Shown one piece after another: positions 22,206 to 31,291 of a DNA stretch of 64,000 bases. Positions within the stretch are counted from its first letter, which is position 1. Each line of letters starts with the position of its first letter. Source of the stretch: Sorghum bicolor (Eukaryota; Streptophyta; Magnoliopsida; Poales; Poaceae); contig NC_012879.2 of the NCBI RefSeq assembly GCF_000003195.3, forward strand, positions 27,251,564 to 27,315,563, written 5' to 3'. The notes below the pieces were generated by a model, which saw only the letters and a list, made by a program, of their open reading frames with translations, did no database searches and was not told the DNA's origin. The position numbers and the translations under genes were made by a program.

Positions 22206-25200
22206 TTATTGGCCTAGCTGCTCGGGCTGATCACCCGCCTGGCCCTGCTGCCCGGACGAAGGGGTTGGGGCCACCGGCGCCTGGCTGGTCGAGACCGCAG
22301 GCGTCGACCGCCCATCTCCCGCAACGGACGCGCCCGACAACTCCCTGGCCGACCTATCTGAGCTCGGCTGGTCTGGAGGAGTGGCCGTTCCGCACAGATT
22401 GATGTCGCCGATCACCGTCGACGACAAGTCCAGCAGATTACCCCGAAGTTCGTCCGCTTCCTGTGGGCCGACTTCCTTCGGGTACCCCTTCTCCAGCCTG
22501 CTCAAGTCGACCAGGGGGTAGTGGGCGCGCACCATGCTGAGGACGTGCGCGCCGGCAAACTCCCCGGCGTCCTTCACAAACTGCTGGAGCCAGTCCCACG
22601 CCCGTTGCGCCTTCTCGACCGGGGTCAACTGCGGCGCGCGGGGCTGGCTCTCCGGGAGCTCGGGACTGATCAGATCTAGGACCGGGGACACTCCTTTCCA
22701 GATCCTGCAACAGTTGGCCTTCCAGGAGTCCCGGTCCTTGATCAGGTCATCCAGGTGCTTTTTGGTGTTCACCTTGAGCACTGCAAACGAAACGAAACGT
22801 TACTTTCGGCATACCAGACAAGCAAAGGGGCAGGCAGCAACCAACAAGGCGGCACCCATTACCAGCTAACTCCCGGTCTTTTCGACCCAATTCCTCTTCT
22901 GCTCGCCGCCCGGACTCCTGCGCACCGGCGAGCTGTTGGCTGAGCTGCTCCTTCTCTTGTTGGAGGCTCGCCACCTCCTCCTCCAAGTCTGCGTGAATCC
23001 TAAACTGGTCAGCAAAGCAAACTATACAAGTACGCGAAACTGCTCGGAGCGTGTGACTAACCTTCCTGCAGCCGGTACTGGTCGGCCAGACGACGAGCGA
23101 GGTCAAGACGACGCTCCTTCTCGGCACTCATCTCGACCACCTTCTCCCCGACCTCCGCCCGCAACCGGTCTACCTCCGCGGCAAGGGCCTTGTTCTCGGC
23201 CATGACGCCTTCTATCTGGTCAAAGCACCGTTTCCGGTACTTCGCCGTTTTCATTACGTCCTACAAAGCAAGCATATAACGATCAAGCAAGACAAGGCAA
23301 AAGAATTCGCAGCAGTACAAAAAACCGCTTACCTTGACTTCATCGACAAGGCGCTTGGCCGCGCGCTCCACCCTGGCGGCCTCTTCGGTCTCGGCGAGCT
23401 CCTCATGACCGATAAAGTGATCCCCGCGTTGGCGCCACACATACACGTGTTGGCGGCCATCACGGGGACGACCCTCGATCTCCTCCACCTCGTCATCGGA
23501 GGCCGCCCGGGTTTCCTCCTCCTGTGCTGCGTCACCCCCGGTGGTGGTCCCAGGCATTACTGGCCCTTGGACCAGACCTGGGGAGCCCGCAGCCGAAGAG
23601 GCTCCTGCTCGGGGCGGCGGGGGGACTTCACTCCCCCCGGCAGGACGAGCTATCGGAGAACTTCCCTTCTCCGAGGAGTCAGTTGGGGGAGCCTCTCCAG
23701 CCCTGGTCGGGCTGCTTGTTGTAGTCGGCGCCGCGCTCGGGAGCCCCTCGGTGCTCCCAGGCGCGACTGCAGCTGTTGGCTGCTCTGTGGTCTGGGGGGC
23801 CGCATCCCCAGAACCGCGGGCAGGCTCGCCCATTCCCTGGCTGGCAGTTTGACCAGGGTCGACATCCGATGCCGCACTACAGGAACAAAAGTTAAAAAAA
23901 AAGGAGTCCAAAATACGTAAGTCGAACACTTACAGGTCTGACCGACGGTGGGTCGCAGTGAACCTCCTCCTCGCCCGGCCGGTGGCCACTCGATCAGTGG
24001 CGACCGGCGCAGTGTCTGGGCGGCTCCGAGGCCGTCGGACCAACGACGGCGCAGCCTCCTCGTCGTCGTCGTCGTCGACGATCCGCACGAGCCGACGACG
24101 CTTCGGCGCTTGGCTGCTCTCCGCCGGTAGATCTGCCGGCAGCTCCGGTGTCGGCAAAGGATCTGCCGGCAATGGCCTTTTCCCCGCTACCCTCTCCTCG
24201 GAGGTCGGGACGGGGCGGGCTCGGTCTTCCTCACTGCTGGTGTAATGAGTACACCGAGCAGCGTCCTCCTCTGGCCGGGACCTCTCCCACAGGATCTTCC
24301 ATCCCCGGTGCCAGTGATACATACACTGCGCACCGGTCGACATCACCGACCTGCAAAAGCAACAGAGATGAGTTAACTGCAGACGATATACGAATGATCA
24401 AACAGACTCTGCTACATACCTTTGGTGCTGGTCGTCCTAACTTGAAGGCTTGCACCCGGTCACTGCCACGGATGAAGCCCCCATCCGCGAAGTTAAACAG
24501 CTCGTTCAACAGCTGTTGTACCTCCGCTTTCTCCAAGATCTCCGACCGCATCCTGGTCGGGTCTGCGCTTCCGGCATACTCGTACGCCGAGTGCACCCTC
24601 TTCTGGCAGGGCATCACCCGGCGGCAAATGAAGTTGCCGACCACGCCAAGCCCGTCTAGGCGCGACCAGTCGATCAGCTTCATGAGATCCGCCACTGGAC
24701 CGTCGAACTCCGGACGGTCGGTCCAGCTCGCCCTCTTCTCGGGAACGTATCCCACGTCGCAGAACGTGGAGCTGCCCGGTTCCTCCCTGATGTAGAACCA
24801 CTTCCTGTACCATTCGGTCAAGGAAGTGTTCCATGGGCAGTGCAGGTAGCGATTCTTCATCCCATCACGAAGGTTGAGGTATACTCCACCTGCAACCTTG
24901 GAGCCTCCAACTGCTCCCTTCTTCCTCAAGCAGAAAAGATACCGGAAAAGATCGAAGTGCGGCTCTATGCCAACATAGGCCTCGCACAGGTGGATGAAGG
25001 TGGAAATAAGGAGAATTGAGTTCGGGTGCAGATTGCAAATCCCGATCTCATAGTACAAAAGAAGACCTTGAAGAAAAGGATGAACAGGAACACCAAAGCC
25101 TCTCTTAACGAAATCTTCAAAAACGACGATCTCACCGGCGCGAGGGTCGGGGTAGCTCTCCCCCTCCGGTGCCCTCCAGCCGCCGAGCTCTGCGCCGTGC

Positions 25201-25307
25201 AGAAGCCCCATATCGACGAGGTCACCAAGAGATTTTGTGGTGCTGCGAGACTTCTTCCACTCCTTGGCCATCAGTTCGGCCCTCTTCCTGGAGTCGCTCT
25301 TCGCCAT
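22206..25307 (-). CDS. Tat-3 antisense accessory protein, six exons, intact (907 aa)
   Basis: Unknown function; N-terminal half is Transposase_28-like (EIVVFEDFVKRGFGVPVH, CEAYVGIEPHFDLFRYLF, WYRKWFYIREE). ATG at 25307. Exons I can join without a stop: 25307-24420, 24325-23934, 23876-23333, 23260-23062, 22988-22863, 22780-22206; total 2724 bp, stop TAA at 22208-22206. Introns are 94, 57, 72, 73 and 82 bp, all GT-AG; for the first and fourth the frame requires a CAG acceptor slightly inside the nearest pyrimidine-rich one. Parts: globular domain (1-296), basic APKRRRLVRI likely nuclear signal followed by an Asp/Glu run, Ser/Pro-rich linker, coiled coil (from about 610 to 720), and a 190-residue C-terminal part ending in Gln/Gly/Pro. 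It is transcribed against pol and has its own TATA-like box. Exon borders are inferred, not proven. Confidence 0.75.
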
Positions 25308-25420
25308 TAGAGGTGCGAATGTGGGCTGGAGTTAGGAAGATGCAGGAGATTGGAGAAGATGAGAGCGGAAGGTTTGAAGGCAATGGCGGGCGAAGCAGTA
25401 CAGGCAGACCTATTAGGCCC

Positions 25421-25427
25421 TTATAAA
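25421..25427 (-). promoter_or_regulatory. TATA-like box of the Tat-3 antisense gene
   Basis: Minus strand TTTATAA, 114 bp upstream of the ATG at 25307; compare 3626-3633 and 53371-53378. Confidence 0.5.
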
Positions 25428-25711
25428 CCTGCGACCCCACCTCTCCCACTTCCTGTATTCTCGGGAAGTGGGCAGGCCATGCGGCGGACGCGGCGTTTCG
25501 GTTTACAATGATTATAGACAATTAATGCGGCGGAGTTTTCGTACCAATTGATGGTTTCCTTTTCTCAAACCATGCAAAGAGCGGTTGTACAGTTGCCAGG
25601 TGCAACTTTTCATGCATCCGTCTGACATATCGTCAGGAGACCCCGTCACGTCAACTTTAATTGGAAAGATCTTTTCAAAAGTAAGAAGACACATACGCCA
25701 GTGAGTCAACA

Positions 25712-26090
25712 ATCCGGGGACTGCACCGACCACCGAGCACTCGACGCTCGGGGACTGGTCGCCCAGTCTATCAGCTCGGAACTTCAAGGACTGCACCGAC
25801 CACTGAGCACTCGACGCTCGGGGACTGGTCGCCCAGTCTATCAGCTCGGAACTTCAAGGACTGCACCGACCACCGAGCACTCGACGCTCGGGGACTGGTT
25901 GCCTAGTCTATCAACTCAGAACTTCAAGGACTGCACCGACCACCGAGCACTTGACGCTCGGGGACTGGTCGCTCAGTCTATGAGCTCAAAGCTTTAAAGC
26001 ATGCACCGACCACTGAGCACTCGATGCTCGGGGACTGGTCGTACAGTATAGCAACATATAATTCCAAGAAGCACACTAAGTGCTTGGGGA
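25712..26090 (+). repeat. 70-bp tandem repeats upstream of the Tat-3 3' LTR
   Basis: The word CTGCACCGAC (once ATGCACCGAC) starts at 25721, 25791, 25861, 25931 and 26001, an exact 70-bp period, with few mismatches between units. Each unit contains CGCTCGGGGACTGG. The same core recurs in degraded form at about 26080, 26130, 26195 and 26297, and again as GCTCGGGGACTAGC immediately before the 3' LTR. Confidence 0.93.
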
Positions 26091-26587
26091 CTGGTCGATT
26101 GGTCTTTTCAATTGCAGACGAGCATGACATGCTCGGGGACTGGTAAATTCAATTTTTTAGACCTTGCTACAAGGCTCATGCTTCGCCTTCCAGCAAGCTC
26201 GGGGACTACATCGGTACGATGCATCTCAGTCTCAAAACTACTTTGGGGAATTTTCTTTTGACCCTGGCACCACGTGCCTACGCCACCTACTACCAGGCTC
26301 GGGGACTAAGTGGGCACACTTCACCTAGCGGTGAATTTGCTTGCTTTTTTGATGCTTCTACCTTTCAAAAAGGCAAAGTGGGCACACTTCACCAGGAAAG
26401 AAATTTTTTTTAGAGCACCATGCATTCTTCGAACAACCTGCTTTTTCGATGTCAATGTTGATCAACTGTCTTTCGAGTTGGTCAAGGAACCGTTGCAACT
26501 GTTTGGGCGATTTTCCCGCTTGTTGAAGACGACAAGCCTCGCTGATCGAAGAAGCTCAAGACGGCGTGTTGCATCACAATACATGGT
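26091..26587. other. Tat-3 3' non-coding region
   Basis: No gene seen. It holds degenerate copies of the CTCGGGGACT word and an imperfect direct repeat AAGTGGGCACACTTCACC (near 26308 and 26376). Confidence 0.6.
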
Positions 26588-26601
26588 GCTCGGGGACTAG
26601 C
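26588..26601 (+). promoter_or_regulatory. Tat-3 polypurine-tract region
   Basis: GCTCGGGGACTAGC abuts the 3' LTR start at 26602, the position where plus-strand priming occurs. The purine run is short and interrupted. Confidence 0.6.
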
Positions 26602-27061
26602 TGTGGGGGTATAAACCCCTATACCCTTACGGCTAGACTTCAGCCAGGAAGCTTGGCTCACTACGAGACGAGTTCAAGGCTTGATCCGACAGCTCGAAGT
26701 TTCGCGCAAGGAAACAAGACGTGGAGATCAAGCAGGATTCTAGTCGGTTAGAATAGGAATTGATATCGAATTATCTATGGCAATTGTAACCGACTAGGAT
26801 TAGTTTCTAGATCTGTAACCCTGCCCTCCAGACAATATAAGGAGGGGCAAGGGACCCCCCTAGGACATCATATTCTCTCAGCACAAATCAATACAACCAG
26901 ACGCAGGACGTAGGTATTACGCCAACTTGGCGGCCGAACCTGGATAAAAAGCTTGTCCGTGTCTTGCGTCACCATCGAGTTCGTAGTTTGCGCACCGTCT
27001 ACCGATAAACTACTACCGTGGGTATACCCCAAGGTAGACTGCCGACCAGCTTTCGTCGACA
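26602..27061 (+). repeat. Tat-3 3' LTR
   Basis: 460 bp, four apparent substitutions against the 5' LTR, one of them in the TATA box. TSD CTGAG follows at 27062-27066. Confidence 0.95.
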
Positions 27062-27066
27062 CTGAG

Positions 27067-27367
27067 CACCCTTGGGACTTAGTGTCCATGCTTGGGGAGT
27101 GCTAGTAAATCCTCTAACTCACTTGTGCTTGCAAGAGTGCGAATCAACAGTGAGTGAGTGATTCTAGTGCGTTGCATTGAGAGATTGCATCGAGTGGCAC
27201 TAGGTGTTCGTGTTGCAAGCCGGTGGTGATTGTTACTCTTGGAGGTTGCCACCTCCTAGACGGCTTGGTGGCTTCTGACTCCGTCGAAGCACGCAAGGAG
27301 ATTGTGCGGTGCTCCGGAGAAGAGATTGTGAGGGGTACGGTGCTCACCCCGCGGGGATCACGAAGAG
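27067..27367 (+). repeat. Cop-1 5' LTR, piece 2
   Basis: Aligns with about 51719-52018 of the 3' LTR. It ends with AAGAG (27363-27367), the left target duplication of Ath-2. Confidence 0.9.
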
Positions 27368-28646
27368 TGTTGACGGTCCTTAATGCTCACATTTAACCAT
27401 CAAGTAATCATGGAAAACGATCTAAATGGAACCAACACCTAGACTTAGGGTTTTATCTGACAGAATTCCACGATTTTTGGTGTTTGTCTATTTCTGCAGG
27501 GGGTTATCAGGAAATATGGAGGAAAGGCCCACACGTCGAGTTTACATAGAGATATTAACGTGCCGCGCAATTTTCTATCATCTAGAAGACTCGAGAAGCC
27601 ACGGGACCGAAGCGGAAGCCGAGAGGCCTCAGGGACAGGGCGCCCGCCCTAGTCCTGATGGCGCCCACCCTCCCCCCTGGACCAATCAGGGTGAAGTTCG
27701 GGGATCATGCTCCACCGACCTAATACTTCAAGGAAAACCACACGATCAATGTCGGTTTGATCCGACGGCCCAGATTCACTTGAAGGGACTATAAAACCAG
27801 ACCCCCTGGCCCCTGGAGATCATACCTCTTCTACAGAATCAAAGTTAGGGTTTCAATTCTTCATCCAAGTAGGGAGGATCCCTCTAGTTCTTCTAGTTCT
27901 ACCTCTAGTTCATTTAGATCTAGTTCTAGTTCATCTAGTTGTAGTTCTAGTTCCTCTAGTTCTAGTTCTAGTTAGTTCTAGTTGTAATCTAGAAAATAGG
28001 GAGAGAGAAGAGGAGAGCGGAGGAGGAGCCGGATCTGTCGGATCTTCCTCAACATTGTACTTTTGCAGCATCTGGTTCGTTCTTCATCGTTCTCCAGGTT
28101 CTTCAACTCATAACTCCTGAGTTCTCTAATTACTTTTATTTACATTCAAGTTATTTATTGGATTCCCGCTTGCATCAAGTGCTCTAGTCTTTGAAACATT
28201 AGAGTAGTAATCAATAGATTAGACGTGGTGTTTAGTCTTGCGATTACCTGGAATTGCACCCAATCCTGCGGATTGTTGTGGTAGCCTTAGGGTAGTGACA
28301 GCCCTAAGGGTCGACGTATTCCACCACGTTCGGATCGGTGTTTGTAGGACCGTAGTCAGAGCTTCCTAGCCCCCTTCTCATCTCTTTCTGTGGTTAGTGT
28401 TCTGATGTCCCGAAATAGATAATCTTAAAGTAATTTTTGATTCTTAGATCAACTAGAGAACTCTCAGAAAACTTCCTCTCTTCCCACCAAAAATATTCAT
28501 ATAGTTATCCTTGGGCGATCTTGGATCTTAATTAGTACACTCACGTTCCCTGTGGAAAATCGATACTCTGGAATACTCCCGGGTGAAGGCTACATCGGTA
28601 TCCGTGCGCTTGCGTATTTTTCTGTTTGCGTTTAAAATACCCAACA
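27368..28646 (+). repeat. Ath-2 5' LTR
   Basis: 1279 bp. TATA box CTATAAAACC at about 27789; GGGCGCCCGCCCT at 27638-27650; CTAGTT minisatellite at 27882-27986. A 122-codon ORF occupies 27426-27794 in U3. Confidence 0.93.
27882..27986 (+). repeat. CTAGTT minisatellite in the Ath-2 5' LTR
   Basis: Imperfect hexamer run of CTAGTT with CATCTAGTT and CCTCTAGTT variants. The copy in the 3' LTR is at about 34207-34310. Confidence 0.9.
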
Positions 28647-28653
28647 AGCTTTC

Positions 28654-28671
28654 TGGCGCCGTTGCCGGGGA
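28654..28671 (+). promoter_or_regulatory. Ath-2 primer binding site (tRNA-Asp type)
   Basis: TGGCGCCGTTGCCGGGGA, seven bases after the 5' LTR end. Confidence 0.9.
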
Positions 28672-30415
28672 ACGGTAGCTGTGCTAGTTTCGAACCAAGT
28701 CGTCCGTGTATCCTTTTTCTTTTCCTTTTTTACCACACTCACCTTACCATTTTCACCATACCACATGGATTTCACTCTAAGCATTAATGAGCATGAAATT
28801 TATTTCATAGCCACTTCATTTACTCCATGCTCATATGCAACATCTTCACAATCCATTGGTTTTTCCAACATCACCACATTCGAGATCTCCAACCCCCTCA
28901 TCCTTTCTATTTATAAAAACTTTAAAAGGGCGGTTGTCGATGCATATGTCTATAATAAATTTTGCAGATCTCGTTGAGTTGATCTTGATATAGGTCAGCG
29001 TTGGAGGGGAAACCACTTCACTGACATAAATTGATGGTTTCCCAAGGACAAGCTTGGTGTCCTAAAACAAGCACTGATCAGATCGTAACATAAGCTTTTA
29101 ATTATTTGCAACACTACCTTGTGTATTGAGCATATAAGATAATTGTAAAAAAAAATTCCTTCGGGTATTCTTGTCACTAACCTTTCTAGGATTGGAGCAA
29201 GAAGATCGGATGAATGACAAGCACAAGGTATGTACAACCAATCATCATACAACATTGAATTAAATTCATCCAAACTTGAATTTTGCAAAATTCAAGCTTG
29301 GGGGAGTACTTTATATAAAAACATCATTTGCCATGTTGCTATGTTGGTTGTCCCTACCTTTGAGACATGCTCAATTTGTTAAATAGTAATCACACTACTT
29401 CATCTCCACTTGAGTAGATCTCTATAAAAGCCATCACGCTACCTTTGTTTATCCTAGTAAGTGTTAGTTTGGAAGTACTGTACATACTTCTATTGGTTTT
29501 TAAATTAAGCATGGTGCTTAGGTTAAACAGCCTTCCTTAATCTAATTAGACATGGAGTCTAGTTTGGTTATTGAACTAAAAACTGCTTGTGTAGACATTG
29601 GTATATTTTGTTGGACTAACCCCTGCAGGAAAACTTTCAATATCGACCTGGGAAGTCCTGAGATAAACTCACATTGGAGACAAAGAGAGACACACATGAA
29701 GTTTAACAATTTACACAAGGAAGGCATAGCTCACAAGAGATGATCCATGGAGGGTGCCAAAAACACGATGCAGAACCGCTAAGAGAGGAAAGTTTCCACA
29801 AGGTGATATTGTACCATCACTCTTCAAGTAAGGTAACATCTTAAAGTACTTGACTATCACTTTTATAAGTTTCTCCTTGGTTCTGGCGTTCACAAGAATA
29901 AAAGAGACAAACTTGTATGATTTACAACTCTAGATTAACCAATCCAATCGATTCAACATGTTTAGTCCTTCCACCTTTGTGATCCAACACTCCTAATCAT
30001 ATGAGCTAAAATGTTGCACACTCAATCTTTGGAAGATATATAAAAAACAACATAAATATAGATAGATTAGCTTTCCATTAGGTTGAGTGATCTGATCTGA
30101 CAAATGTTTTAAATGCTACACTCATGATCTTATTATCCATCAACTTTGTCTTGCTCACTATGCTTAAGGTTAGAAAGAACAAATACACTTTTGGTTCTGT
30201 TGGTGTTTTCCACCAACAGGGCCCATGCACTTGATCTCTGCCTTGTCTCTATGAGCAGGTACACTTCGAGCAAAATATGAAGGAGTTTTTTAACTCCCAG
30301 ACTCCACCAAGTGAAGAACCTAGATCTACGAGCACAAACACACTGGAGATACTGGACACTCAGGCAATCACTGCACTGAGATGCTTGAGGACGTAACTAC
30401 TAGAGTAACCCTGTT
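28672..30415. other. Ath-2 internal non-coding region, 5' part
   Basis: AT-rich with only short ORFs (for example 28681-28977, Phe/Ser/Thr-rich, no recognised domain). It carries a PPT-like word, CAAGCTTGGGGGAG, at 29293-29306. Confidence 0.6.
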
Positions 30416-30838
30416 GTGGAAGTAATTACTGACCTTCTGGCAGTCAAGAGATACAATCCAGGACGTCCCGTCATCCCGATCTCCATCGGCATGGTGGACT
30501 TCCTAGAAGCACTCTGCAACTTTGGCTCCAGCGTCAACATTATGCTCAGGGTACTCTATGAAAAATTCTTTACACATCCTTTATCAGAAACAACCATGGG
30601 TTTGCAGCTTGCAGATTGTACACTAAGTTTCCGAAAAGGAATATTGAAGAACCTCTGCATACGAGTTGGTACCTTGTACGCCCTAGCAGACTTCGTGGTA
30701 ATAGAGACGGGTACTGATGAGAGGGCACCTATCATCCTAGGGAGGCCATTCCTGAACACCTCGGGAGTTGTCATCTACGCTAGTGCTGCCAAGATCAGTT
30801 TCTACATCAAGGGGAGGAAGGAGACGTTTTCCTTCTAG
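30416..30838 (+). pseudogene. Ath-2 retropepsin relic 1
   Basis: 140 codons resembling an Athila aspartic protease: PGRPVIPISIGMVD, then ALCNFGSSVNIML at the active site, then ERAPIILGRPFLNT. The catalytic Asp of the usual D-x-G is Asn here, and TAG ends it at 30838. Upstream it has only KRYNPGRP-type residue matches to the Ath-1 protease start. Flanking gag and RT are missing. Confidence 0.75.
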
Positions 30839-30916
30839 AACAAGATTACACAAATCTCAGAGCAATCCAGTTATGAACCAAGGAAGAGGACCAACAGGAG
30901 GAACAGAAACAAGCAA

Positions 30917-31291
30917 ATGTGGACCAAGTCAGCTAAGATGGTCACTGCAGTTCAAGGAGGTCAAGACCGTCGACTTAAGTCACCGTTTCTGACCAAAAAG
31001 GACGACCCAGTCACCTATCAGCTCCTGTTCGGAACCATGCCCCTAAAACCAATATACATTCAGCTTCAGATAGCAGATCAGACATTCCGAATGGTTATTG
31101 ACAGAGGAGAAGACGAGTACGATCCACCCATCATCCTTGTAAGACCGTTCCTCAGCACCGTTAAAGCAATCATCTACATTGGAACCAGAGAAGTCCACAT
31201 GCACTTCCCCTCTGAGAAGGTACGCCGCTATTTTACTGACCCTAACTATATAGTTGAAGACTCTAAGCAGGTCAGGACAAGAAGAAGATGA
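30917..31291 (+). pseudogene. Ath-2 retropepsin relic 2
   Basis: A second protease-like piece: IYIQLQIADQTF then IDRGEDEYDPPIILVRPFL and a tail ending FPSEKVRRYFTDPNY. The active-site half appears deleted between the first two motifs. After a TGA at 31289-31291 the frame remains readable in acidic and basic segments to about 31500. It is either a duplication of relic 1 or a second capture from a different Athila, since the two differ strongly. Confidence 0.6.

Larger units (their letters stand above)
15098..27061 (+). mobile_element. Tat-3: complete Ty3/Gypsy Tat element with an antisense gene
   Basis: LTRs of 460 bp at 15098-15557 and 26602-27061, both starting TGTGGGGGTATAAAC and ending GTCGACA. 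TSD CTGAG at 15093-15097 and 27062-27066. Order: 5' LTR, PBS, gag-protease, RT, RNase H, second RNase H-like domain, integrase (to 21928), convergent antisense gene (25307-22206), 70-bp tandem repeats, purine-rich tract, 3' LTR. I count four LTR differences by eye, so about 0.9% divergence and a recent insertion. RIRE2-like grass elements have this plan, though I cannot name the family with certainty. It landed in the 5' LTR of Cop-1. Confidence 0.93.

Noticed and set aside
23405..24795. Long plus-strand ORFs between 23405 and 24795
   Set aside because: Shadow frames of the minus-strand antisense exons; they cross splice sites and lack domain signal.
25712..26090. CRISPR-like array
   Set aside because: The whole 70-bp unit is repeated without unique spacers, inside a plant retroelement.
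28681..28977. ORF after the Ath-2 PBS as a gag gene
   Set aside because: 98 codons, Phe/Ser-rich, starting only 10 bp after the PBS; no gag motif or zinc knuckle.
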